A stretch of 64,000 bases of DNA from the NCBI GenBank assembly GCA_037178855.1, contig JASJZC010000006.1, forward strand, positions 496,001-560,000. Direction: 5' to 3'. Below are positions 26,105-38,100 of this stretch, piece after piece; the stretch's first letter is position 1, and every line of letters starts with the position of its first letter. A program made the position numbers and the translations under genes. The notes beneath the pieces were generated by a model that was given only the letters and a program-made list of their open reading frames with translations, was not told the origin of the DNA and did not search any database. Source of the DNA: Oscheius sp. JU75 (taxonomy: Eukaryota > Nematoda > Chromadorea > Rhabditida > Rhabditidae).

Positions 26105-27163
26105 AGAGCCTGGGCACAGTTCCGAGCGGTTTAGGGGTCCTAAATGACTAGTTCATGATTTACATGATCACCAACTTATTTCTTTCAGGAGTCAGAGTTC
26201 CACGAAGATGGCTTCCAGAATCATGAATCGAATGTGGATTGGCTAGTATGAGAACAATACTTCAAGGATGGCTCGACGCAAGGAAATACTGATACAGCTC
26301 AGGTTAGTACAGACAGAGACAGGCGTCCATGGTTCTGGCCCTGCGGACTGTTGCTTACGTAATTGTCTGAAATGCCATTGGAATGCTCAAACGTGCCGAT
26401 AATTCTGTCCAAGCTGGAAAGACTGCCTGAATACGTTCGAGAACTCTGTAGAAGTATGCCCGAAACACAGAAAGAGACCTAAAAATTTCCTACTCCAGAG
26501 AGGATATTCATAAACGGAGGGTATAGATTCCTCTTTGAACTTCGAGCTGTCAAGCCATGACTATAATCTTGTCGAGTCATTACTTGTCAAGATTCATGAA
26601 AAAAAGCGTGGCGTGACCCGTCTAGACCCTTTACTCCTCGAATATATGGCTCGTGCGTTCTTTATATTGTTGAGGTGCTTTTGAGCGATTCACAGCGATT
26701 CGGATTTGAACCAACCAAGGCCTTCACATGATCTGAAAACTAGAAGATTCAAAAAAATGAGGAAAGAGACAGAGAGACACAGAGACAGTCAGTGACCTGA
26801 TATTTTCTTGCTGCAGCAGTAGTTCCAGCTATACCTTTACGAGTACAGTGTCTGTTGGTTAGTTCTTGGAGAGCTGTTCTCATTCAGTCCATTTACCATA
26901 GCTCCACAATCTATAGGAAGTCATCCCATACGAAGTTTGGCTCCTGGAAGAAGTTTGGGAATAAGTTGTTGGAAAATATCATGTAAATACTGAACTAGTA
27001 GTCATTTAGGACCCCCAAACCCCAGATCTCTCATATCAAAATACCACTCCCAGTCGTCACTACCGATTTGCTGGTTCTAATTCCTACCGCAACCCGATGC
27101 GGCCTTCGGCTCGGAGACTGAGAGTGTTCAGACCTGGATTGCTCGGGACTGTGCCCAGGTACC
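26105..27163. mobile_element. Inverted-repeat element, about 1.06 kb, asymmetric arms
   Basis: Left arm 26108-26170 (GCCTGGGCACAGTTCCGAGC then GGTTTAGGGGTCCTAAATGA) is the reverse complement of two blocks in the right arm at 27142-27161 and 26990-27027. The right arm has about 110 extra bases between the blocks, so the left arm has a deletion or the right an insertion. The interior shows no intact transposase. Probably a DNA-transposon remnant. Confidence 0.55.
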
Positions 27164-27574
27164 ATTTTGACATTCTTACGACAGGCGCACATGAGTCAAA
27201 CCGACAGAGACAGAGAGATAGATACAAATCTTCAAAAGAACAAATCAAATCTCAGAGAACATAGTCTCTTTGACTGTCGACTCCGAAGTCAATATAAGAG
27301 GTTGGAAACCTCAGTCTCTCAGTCTCCCTGTCTCTCTGTTTCTCTGCCTACCTGTCTTGCTGTCCCTCTGTCTCTCACCCAAGTATCAAACCCACTTCTC
27401 ATTGCCGGATCCAGTAAAAGACAAACAAGATGAGCTCATTCAGAGAGATAGAGCGAGACAGCTGTCCTGTCTGTTGTTGCTCCCAAGACACGACAACAAA
27501 CAGCCGTGCCAAATGCTTGGCTGTTTTCAGTACTCTTCTCTCTGTCTCTCAGTTGCTATAGTCCACGATTTCAG

Positions 27575-28205
27575 ATGATTCTTATCATAGTCACGCTTCT
27601 GTTCGCTGGAACTCTGGCTCATGATCATGATCACTTGAGCATCGATGTTCCTTCTAGTGTCCATAACCGATCATTGTCAATCAAAGGACAGCTATTCTGT
27701 GGAACCAAGCCGTACGAGGGAGCGAAGATTAGACTGTTCCGTGTATATCAGAAGAATGCTGCTGACGGTGAGTAAGACAGAGAGACAGCGACACTGATTC
27801 TTCCAGACCTCTCCCAATTGCTCGGATCCGTCCAAACCTATGTGACTGGCAACTTCATGATTGATGGAAACACCGCCCAGTAAGTATACCTCCCATTCCA
27901 TCCACGTACTGTCTTCAGTTTCCCCGCCAGCCAGACCGAAATCGTCCCATTCGTTACCTTCCATCATGCCTGTGATGTGGATGCTAAAGAAAGAGCCAAC
28001 GTGAGTTTGATGCAAGAGTGACAGTGGCAGTCTCACCCGTACCATCTTGGTTCAGAAAGGCTACAAGCGCTGGGCCGTAAGAATCCCCGAAGACTACGTG
28101 ACTCTCGGCTCTAGATCCCGCAAAACCTATGACTTCGGAAAGATCAACCTCCAGTTGGAACATCCCGGAGAGACTCACGACAAGAAGTTCAATTGGAATG
28201 AGTAA
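27575..28205 (+). CDS. Transthyretin-like (TTL) secreted protein
   Basis: Nematode-specific transthyretin-like family, extracellular beta-sandwich proteins. Exons 27575-27767, 27807-27879, 27919-28000, 28056-28205; 165 residues. Signal peptide MILIIVTLLFAGTLA, then the family opening KGQLFCGTKPYEGAKIRLFR, the central VPFVTFHHACD and the end strand SRSRKTYDFGKINLQLE. The ATG directly follows a CGATTTCAG acceptor, consistent with SL trans-splicing. AATAAA lies about 20 bp after the stop. A decayed copy follows directly downstream. Ligand unknown. Confidence 0.9.
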
Positions 28206-28256
28206 TAGTTATCCTTCGATCATTTGGCAATAAATCTTTCTTCGCATGTTATGGTG

Positions 28257-28920
28257 GACCACCAGTCGACTCTCTTTCTGGGTCGTGACTGTCAAGGGAA
28301 AACTGTTCTATGACTCTCAGCCACTGGAAGAAGCCAGGGTTCGTCTCTTTCACAGTCCTCAATAGGATGGCCAGTTTTGTTGACTTCGGGATAGTCACAG
28401 AGTTCAGAACATCTACAAAATTGTAGGAACACTGCAACAGATAGTCGGGGAGAGTTCTGGTTCGATTGTCGAGCTGGTTTGCGAGTCACTTTCGCTAACT
28501 CTCTGATACAGATCCAGATCAGTTTTCCTCTCAAAGGCTACCATCCATTCGTGACTATCCACCACGAGAGAGAGAGAGAGAGAGAGAGAAAAAAATAACC
28601 TTATAAAACACCGCAAAAGGAAGACATGCATCCTTGCCTCGGAACCCGCTGATTTTCCTCTCTAACGCAAGTCTAGAGTAGAGTAAGACACAGATAGACA
28701 GAGAGATAAGGAGACAGATAGTCAAGCAGACAGAGAGACAAAGAGTTTATTTCAGCTCGGTCACCGTCGGATCGTCTTAAAATTTTCAGAAGGCTACGTC
28801 TCTGAAGGACCGGTTTCCCACAGAGAGTACGAGCTCCTGTCTCTCACATTCCCATCTGAAAGTGCGTCAATCCGAACTTCAATCCAATGTTGCCTTCTCT
28901 GAGAGGAATAAATCTTCGCG
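28257..28920 (+). pseudogene. Decayed tandem copy of the transthyretin-like gene
   Basis: Three TTL blocks remain in the right order: VTVKGKLFYDSQPLEEARVR followed by LFHSPQ and a stop (about 28360), FPLKGYHPFVTIHHE (about 28520-28565), and EGYVSEGPVSHREYELLSLT (about 28792-28850). The same AATAAATCTTCGC-like 3' end as the intact gene lies at about 28907. No start or signal peptide survives, and GA repeats have expanded at 28563-28588. Confidence 0.6.
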
Positions 28921-28984
28921 GTGGGATTAGTAGAGCCGAAAAGGGGTCCGAGGTCATTACCATTTTTGCTCAGTTGCTGTTGGG

Positions 28985-29585
28985 ATGAGGGAGATGGCGA
29001 CCACGGCTCGACTGGCCAACAACTTTGCTTATTTCAAGGTAAGTCGCCGTCTCTCTGTCTCTATCACTGTATCTCTCCGTCTCTCCGCCCCTCTGTCTCT
29101 TTGTCTCTCTGCCTCTCAGTCTGTCTCTCCCATTTTTCCTTCACCTGTACTTCCACTACGTAACTCTTTAACAAGCCTCGGATGGCTTTAAACCGCAGCG
29201 CAATCCCATATGTTTCCGGCATTAAAAGTTAACTAGGCCGAAGCACTGGAGAGAGTAAAGGATTTGACTGGTCGGCGAAAACATTCGTCTAGCTCAGTGG
29301 GAGAGACAGAGGGAGAGAGTGACAACGTACTCTTTCAATTTTCTTTTCCGGAGTCTCACTGTCTTTGTTTCTCTGTTTCTCTGTCTCTCTCTGTCCACAC
29401 TTACATCCTTTCCAACTATACTACCCATTCTTCCTCCCGAAAAAGGGTTGCAGGTGCTCGAGTGCCAATCTCGCCACATATTGGCGCCACACATTTATTG
29501 TACGTGTTCACATGCATCCCGAATGTGGAGTCCAATACTTCTGCTGTCCCCTCCTCCTTTTTCTCGCTCTAATGTTCCAAGCTAA
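28985..29585 (+). CDS. Hypothetical small protein, three exons
   Basis: Unrecognised. ATG ten bases after a TTTTTGCTCAG acceptor; exon 28985-29038 (MREMATTARLANNFAYFK) ends in a GTAAGT donor. A second exon from 29237 after AACTAG continues in phase (AEALERVKDLTGRRKHSSSS) to about 29326. A possible third exon 29454-29585 (VLECQSRHILAPH...) ends in a stop. Helical, basic start; nothing else known. The first junction is good, the rest is weak. Confidence 0.3.
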
Positions 29586-29589
29586 TTGG

Positions 29590-32194
29590 ATACAATGCGT
29601 GACTTCTAACTGAATTATTGAAGGTCCACATTTGGTATCTACAGGGTTAGGTCTGTGTTCCTTCCTTCATCTCTGTCTCTCCGTCTGAGGTGACAGACTC
29701 GCAATTCAAATATCTCTGTTCATCACTCTCCCTCTGTCTCCTTCCAAAACCATCTGACCTTCCATTAGTCTAGCTGGACCTAATAGGATTATGAGTTCAA
29801 AGGAAAAGGGTCACTTGACTATTCACTAAGGTCTGAACGTTCACTCTTCTCAGCTAAGCTATCCAGTTCCCTCATGTTGTCCATCTGTCACTCTGCCAAG
29901 TTCTACCAGTTCGGATCATCTGTCCTCTCCTGCTGACTCTAAATATTATCTCTGTCTATACTTGTCACCTATCCGTGTCTGATGAAAATAAACAAACAAA
30001 ACCTAACCAGCCTCCTACTCTCTCAAATCCTCGTATTCTATCCCCCACAGTGTACCTCCAGTTCTGAACCTTCATCGCTATACAGTAACAGGCACTGGAG
30101 ACTTGCCCATGGAACATTCTGTTCTTTAAATCATTCGTGGTCTCTGTCTCTCTTTTTTTAGTCTCAATGAGCTGTTCCTTTGTCTTTTAAATGGCCTCGA
30201 GAGAAGATGTACTGCGCTGAAATACGACCAGAGATTAGTCAGAGACGGAGGCAACATTCCTTGGAATCAGTTAGAGGCAAATTGGGTAGCACAGGATCCA
30301 TCACATGAATCTTCTTCTGGCAATTAGTGTCGTCCGAAGAGCTCCCTGTCTCTCTGTCTTCCGTTGCAATGCGTCCCATAGTAACCATCGTGTCTTTCGA
30401 GTAGCCAGGAAGCGCCAATTTTATAGGGGTGGGAGAGGTCCATTGCCTTTTCCAGTTTTGGTCCCATTCACAGCCACTTAATTGCATCCCTCGCTTTCAG
30501 TGGTCATAAGTTCCTTTCCCTTTGGGGAGCAGTTGTCCTTTAATTGACTTAGGAGGACCTATTAGTCATGCTGCCATGTTCTGGAGCTCGTCTGGTTTTG
30601 GGGAGAGACAATTAGCTCCAAAAAGACGACGAATTTCACGCATCATTGGGAGAGTCACAGCTTTGATTCGTCTCTCATCCTTTTGTTCAGAGGCTCTGTC
30701 TCCCTTTCTCTCTATCTCTCTGTCCTTCATCCAGTTCCCGATCTCTATCATTCCCCTCCTCCAAATTTAATTCCCTCTTCAAACTTGGTTCTCCAGGGAG
30801 ATGACGGGAATGACTCTGATTTGAGCACCAGTTCTAAGATAGAATCTCCAGAATGTGATCCCAAAAACCAGAAGCGGAAATAAAATTCGGCCAATTAGCC
30901 CCAATAATTAGATTGCTGAGATTTGGTGCCTGACAAAACAGGTCCGCCTTCCGATATGTTATCCTCCGGCTACTTCTGAAAGAAGTTTGGGCCTCCCTCT
31001 TCACGCATCGCCCTCAGCCCATCATCTCTCCCCCTCGCCCTGTCCTCTAAATCTAAATCGGGTGTGTAAGGACATAATGGAATTACTTCACCCGGACAAC
31101 ACTTCCATCAAGACGGTAATCGTTTTTCTTTGATAGTAGGAAAGTCAACCGATTCAATACATTCCTCTGAGCATGACAACTGTCTTATAGTCTTGGGATA
31201 TGAGTGTATCGTAAATTGCTGACATACTTCTCAAAACTGGACAATTATTAACATTCTGTACTTAGTGTAAAGTTAAGAGACCCACTTTAAGCTCAGAGTG
31301 ACAGGACTACCTGGAAGAAGAGAGGGACAGAGAGACCAGAGGATTTTGTGCCTTGGGGTTCAATATGACAGTCAGAGTGTCGGGATATAGGTACCGAGTG
31401 AAAGAGACAGATCTACAGACTTACTGACAGTGACAGGGGAATTTTACTGATCTTAGGATTGCTTGACATGCCATAGTGACAGAAATAAAGAGACATGGAA
31501 TTGACCGAAACAGATTTGCAAGAATTTGACAGAGGCAAAGGAGACGATTGGGTGAGGGTGGGGAAGAATGACTGGATTTAAATTACCAATTGATAGGACA
31601 AGATGACAGTTTTACAGGAGACAGAGACAGGTTCAAATGACTCAGGCAGGATGACAGTGAATGGGACATACCGATTACCTGGGAGTTGAAGCCACCAGAT
31701 TGACAGAGCTAGGGGCAGGGATATTTCAGTGCATTCCCTGAAACAACTTATAGGTAGCGTAGTACAAACTAGATTAACAACTAGATCTAGATTTCATAGA
31801 CCCGTAGGCTCCTTGACTCGTTCCGCCTCCCCCTCCCTCGATACCTTCTTCGAAAATAGCTCAGAATTTCCCATTCCCTAGAACAATAGCCTCCCGCCCG
31901 AAGAGCCGTTCCCTCTGATTAAAATTTCATGGAAGGAACTGGTAAAATCCGAGGAGCTATCCCAAATTATGCTCGCTAGTGCCTTCCCTCTAGAAAATAC
32001 TACGTTTTTGATAAATTGACACGCTTTCGAGGAGAGAGAGAGGAGATTAGAATGTACACTGCCGAAAGGTAGAGAGTTGCCCTCTCTCCCAGGCCAATCC
32101 ATAAGACAGCCAGATTTTCCAGATGCTCACCCATATTGTTTAGCTTTTCAAGCTGAAATGACCCTTTTCACGAGAAACCATTGGTTTTCAGGAC
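29590..32194. other. Long intergenic region, nothing recognised
   Basis: 2.6 kb with scattered TGTCTC and GACAG words (31290-31650 especially) and no exon I can support. The AATAAAC near 29988 may be a 3' end of an undetected transcript. Confidence 0.4.
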
Positions 32195-35100
32195 ATGTTT
32201 AACCGGTTCGACTCGTTCCGCTCGTCGCGAATGTCTCGGAGAGGGAGCACCTACTTTGGAGAGGACAAGGGTGAGTTCAGAGGCAGTTTTGGGGCACAAC
32301 ATGTGATTTTCAAGATTAGACATGTTTTATGTTGTAGCCCATATCAAACTTTGCAACTTTGCAGAACATCATTTTGCTCCAATTTCTTGGATCTGTACAG
32401 AGCCATTTAGTTCCGTGTTTCACCCGTAAAATCTCGGGTACCGATGGAATCTGCATTGTCAACCCCGTACCATCTTCCGCCGGTCAATCCCCATATATAA
32501 TGGACACTGGGTCTTCAAGACAGCTTTCGGACTCAATTGATCGTACCAGCGGTGCCCTCAGACCATGATCGTTGTAGAACGAGTTTACCGAAGTAGCTTC
32601 GAGAATGGTCTAGGGAGAAATACTGCTTTTTGCCAAAGGAGAAGGGCTCTGGCATGGCTTCATGTTTGGATCAGGGGTGCATTATCTTTGTTCCTATAAT
32701 CTAAAATTCCAATGCCGTAGTGTAAGTTACATAGAGATACTGATTCTTCCTTCGTAAGTCGTAAGACTCTTTTTAAATCTGTCTCTCTATGTTTATCTGA
32801 ATCTCTGTCTCTCTATCCCTTAGTCTCCTTGTTACTTATAGCCTTTCCAGTCAAGTGTTATCCTTCTTCTTTTCCTCTTGACCACCTCTCTCTCCTCCCG
32901 AGTTCCTTCAATCGGAACCCACAGGCTAATTTCATTTCCGTACCCGCCCTTCGGGCCCTGCGTGTCTCCGCAACAATGTCCTTTTCGTGATTTTCTGCTC
33001 AGAGGTCTTCAAATACAAGGAAGTCCCCATTGTTCGTCTTGACTCTCCTGTTCCCCTGCCTCTAATTTGGCAATTTTCGGCAGTCGGGAAGGCAAAAATA
33101 GAACCCAGGAATGACGCAGGTCCAGGTTTGAAGGCTTTGAATAGACGATTGTTGTTTTCTTGTTTTTGGGGTGCTCCAGTCCAGTCTGTCTAAGCAGACA
33201 ATTTGCCTCTAATAGGGAAAACGCGCTTCGGGGCACAAGCTACAGTTATGATTCTCACTGTATGTTTTATCCTGTTCCTCTAGCTTCTGCACCTAGACTC
33301 CTGTGTCCACCTGCTCGTAAAATACAAGGAATCTTGTATCTGTCATTTTTCTTGATCACACAAAGCAACTCACTAATTGGCTATAATGGCTTCAGACACA
33401 GATAAGTCAATTCAAGTATAACCAGCCACTTACGTTCCTGTCGGAGCGGCCCAGTGCATTTTTTGCAATTTGAACTCTTTGAGTCTCTTCCCGCTACTTT
33501 TCAAGTCTAATCTTACCTTTAAAATTTGCAAGAGGCCCCTGTTACCAGGCCTGCGCCTTAGGCCCGGCTCGGCCGGAACGATTTCAGCGCCCTGCAACTA
33601 GGACAATTTCCAACTCTCAGGGTGCACAACAGATATCAGCCGTTTAGGGGCCAATGCTATATTTTTTTTAAAATTTTAGTCTAGAGTAGAGTAAGACAAG
33701 GCAATTCCGAAGACCCTCAAATCTCTCGAAAATTACTGGCCTCGCATAATATTTTACATAAAAGGCTACAGAAACTCAAGTGTTATGGAATAGTACTTGA
33801 CTTGTGTCGCAGATGGACATCTTTTGCCAATTGTAATGACTACCAATCTGTTCAAGTAGTAAAAAGTACTAGGACGCCCCCAAATGGAAGGAAACCTACT
33901 GGTAATCTTTGAATTGCGCTGTCCCCCCTTGAACGCTTGCTCTAGAAATTGACAGGTTTGTAGGAACTGCCCCAAAACGACTAAGCTTGTATTGAAAACG
34001 ATCAAGCTTGTCCCAAGACCTATTGGACAAGTTTTATCAGGCGGAAAGCTCTCGATCAGTTAAAGTTTTGCCCCGGTTCAGAGCATGAACAGGTCTGTCC
34101 CTGTCTGAACTGCCAGAAAGTACAGACATTTTGGAAAGTTTTATGCCCGCCAACAATTCAAAATTGCTTCACCGCATCCATAAACCTTCGAAATATCACT
34201 ATTTTGATCGAAGTACACATTCCCTTTATAAATGAAAGTCCAGCTCAGAACCCTCTCTCTCTCTCTCCAGTTCAAATAGCCTGAAGGCACGGAGGTTGCC
34301 TCCCTCTCTCTATTAGCGTCTCCCAGTTAGCAAATCAGCCCAAACTTTTCCAATTCTGCTTCCCGTGACTACCAGCTGTCTCTGTCTCTGTTCCAATTTA
34401 CGTCTGGCTCAACTTCGAAAACAGTCCCATTATTTGGACTTTAGGCTTCGGGAATACAATTTTAAGCCCTACTTTTTGGTTGTTGTCTCCACGCGGGTTA
34501 TGAGTGTTTGTGTCGCTGCCGCTCTCTTACAAGGGTTCAACTCGAAAATAAAGAGATGACCCGTAATCCCGAGACGCGAGACGATTGAGTAGAAGAGGAC
34601 AACTTGGCGTGACCGAGTGTTCTCTTAGTTCTTTGACAGAGACAGAGAGGTCCTTTCAAGTTGCTCACGTCCACATAAATGATCTCCCCTGGCAAAAAGC
34701 CATGCCGACCATCTGGCTGTCTCTCCCTTTTCATCTCTTTGGCACGTTCCAGTCAAGTACTCTTCTATTTTTGTATCTACTTGAGCGGATTGTGGTGTCA
34801 TATTCCCGCCCCTAGAGAGAGGCCGAATTCAAAGCTTCTTGAGCTGATATTGAGAATGAAAACAAGTGGAGATCCTAAATAGAGAGAGAGCGTGTAGTCA
34901 CCCTCCGTTCGCGTATAATGGATGGCTGTCGCCTTGTTGTCTTCAGGAAGTCGAAAATATGGCGCAAACTCTTATTAAGATTCCCAGACTTGTCTCTCCC
35001 GTACCATCTCACCCTTCCCAGAATTTCGATCCCACCCGTACCGCCGCGTTTTCCATTGAGTTTCCGCCACTTCCAGGTTATTAGTGGCTCTTTCCCCAGA

Positions 35101-38100
35101 GTTTGTTTTTCGTAACTGATCATCTGTTCTTGACAACCTTGTGCTTATTTTTCCGCCAACCCTCTTCTTGTCTTTTCACAAATCAGACTATTCCTAGATG
35201 AGACAGCAGAGAAACTCGAACACGTCGATAACATTGGATGAGAGGAGACCGTCATGTAAGTTTTGTGAGCCGGAGTAAAGGTTTCAGTGCCCGACCAACT
35301 ACAAGAACGGATGAAAATGTATGGGTTCATCCAGTGGTCCTCTGACTTTTACTGTATCACCCATACTACTACTGTACCAGTCCTTTGGACTGTCTGTTTT
35401 CTTTGAAGTTATACTCTTACCAGGCGACTGTCATATAGCTTAACTTTCTCTGTCTCCCTGTCTTTCTGTCTCTCTGTCTCTCACAGTTGTCAATCTACAT
35501 CAAGCAGAAGCAAAACTCAAAAATTTTTCTAAAGAAATCTATTGCCTGGAATACAGTATCTGATAGTGAATCATGGAGCCCTGTACTCATATATCTAGAG
35601 AAAAAATGCAGACTACCGCGTGCAAGTATTCGGGAGTTTAGGAAGTTCAGAAACACTCAACCCTTTCAGAAACATGTCTCTGTCTCTCGTGGCTCAGTGA
35701 CACGACTGGTCAGAACCTATAGACTTTTAGAAAGTTCAGTTGAGAGAATATGGTCAGAAAAAATTGGATCCAGTAGCATAGGGTTCGATCCAACTTAGAT
35801 ATAATAGCTAAAAATGAAGCTGAAGGACATCAATGAATTTTTTTTTTTTGGGAAAGCACAATTTCTTCCTTTGGCCTCTGTTCTCTGACCCCCCACATTA
35901 CCAGACTTTCTCTCCTTCTCACATAATCGTCGAGCCTAGCAATGACCTCCGTTCCGGAAATGTGTATGGAACACACACCTGGCTCTCGATCCAATTCATT
36001 CTGGCTACCTTATCTTTGAACCCAGTGGCCAAGAACCCATCTGTCTCTCGATCATCATCCTCGATTACAGCCTGAAGAAGCGACAGCTCCTGTCAGTTTG
36101 GCGAAACTTTCGCCCAGGGGCATCATATGACCGCTGCTTCCTTTGCTCCCGGTGTCTCTGACAAGAATCTGGCATGTAAAGGTCTGATTTTTTACCAGAT
36201 TGCATGTTAATTTGTAGTTGGGACTGTTGGACAGGGCACATTTACGTGACCGGCATTACAATGGTCATTCTGGATGGGGGGCTTTGTTTTTTGGTGTCTC
36301 TCTCTCTCTCTCTCTGTATCTCAGTCTCTCTGCCTTTCTGTTCTCCGTTTCTCTGCCTCCTTGTCTCTCTGTCTCGCTGTCTCTGTGTCCATCCCCCAAT
36401 CTGATGTGACTTCTAACGGCCTAGAGCCCTTTGGAAATCTTATTAAAGTTAGGCCGGAAGAGAAACTTCCGGGTCTAGGAGTCGCATTGCTAGCATCTGA
36501 TTTCGACCGAACACGTATTCTAGTACCATGTCTACGTATCAGGTCGACGAACATGACCGTGAGTTTACCAAGACAGAGAGGAAAATAGAGAGGGAGACAG
36601 AGAGACAGACAGAGAGGCAAAGATTTTTTGCAAACGATCAAAAACAAGCCAATTTCGTAGCGGCCTCATGCAAAATTCAGCTGTCCTCTTTCTCCCTCTC
36701 CTTCAACAAATTTTGTCCCCTGTCCCAACAATCCAAGAGCGAAGTCTCATATTGCTTCTTATAGATTTTCCCATGACTCATTTCAGGTAGTTCACTCCTG
36801 GTAACCGATACTCTCCCACTCTCTATCGGAGGTCATGCATTTGAAAGAGATGTGCCTCTCTTTTGAAAGCTGGCCCCGCTTGACACAAAACAGATTGTTG
36901 GTGGGCAGGAAATGAGAGCAATTCGGGAGACAGAAAACGAGCACCGTCACATATAGAGATGGAGCGGCGTTAGACCTACCTCATTTTTTTTCAATTCAGT
37001 GTGTTAGCGTAGGCGCAATGTCTCTGTCTCTGTCTCGATCTCTATCTTTCCCAAAATAACACACAAAATTAGCCAGCTGAAGACCTCCCTCTTCTTTTCA
37101 GCCAATTGGTGTCTTTTTGTCCTCCCCATCTCCGCGAGGTCAAATTATATCCCATCTATCATTTTGTTCCCTAGTTAGCTATTCCATTATGGAATTTGTT
37201 TGGACAAAGCTTTGGGAGGGAAAATAATTAGATGGACAGATGTTACCTCTAACAGGCGGTAGTAGTATGTTTTGCCTTCCATTCTGAGTCAACCACAGCG
37301 TTTTTCAGGTCTGGCAATGGACGAACGGGTAGTTCTGAACGTGGGTGGCGTGCGGCACGAGACATATCAAGCCACATTAAAAAAGATCCCAGCCACCAGA
37401 TTGAGCAGACTGACTCCTCAGTTGGCCAACTTTGATCCGTTACTGAATGAGTACTTCTTCGATCGACATCCGGCAGTTTTTGCTCAGGTGAGAGACACAG
37501 AAAGTCAGAGACGCAGAGACCGAGAGACACAGAGACACAGAGGCAGAGAAACGGTGAGACAGAAAGACAGAGAAAGTTTTCAGGTCCTCAACTACTACCG
37601 TACGGGTAAACTCCACTATCCAACCGATGTCTGCGGTCCCCTTTTCGAAGAAGAACTCCACTATTGGGGTCTAGACGCCTCGGACACAGAGCCCTGTTGT
37701 TGGATGCAACTCCTACACGCCAAAGACACTCAAGAAACCTTGGCAGTCCTAGACCGAATGGACGTGGACAACAAGGAAGAAGACCCCCAGCTCCGGGAGC
37801 AGGACACGATGAAAAAGTTCGGATGGGAAGAGGACTACTTCCAGGGGAAGAGGACAAAGTGGATGATACTTAAGCCGAAAATATGGGCATTGTTCGATGA
37901 ACCATACAGTTCAAAATCGGCGAAAGTGAGTCTATCTCTCTGCCCTCTGTCACTTTGTTATCCTGTCACACTGTCTCTCTGTTTCTCTGTAACCATATCA
38001 TCTTCAGGTGATAGCCGGTGTCTCCGTCGCTTTCATCTTCTTCTCCATCCTCTCCTTCTGTCTCAAAACCCACCCAAGCTTCCGGATTCCCGTTCTCGAG

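Noticed and set aside
35770-35800. B-box-like GGTTCGATCC suggesting a tRNA
   Set aside because: No matching T-stem, acceptor stem or A box around it.
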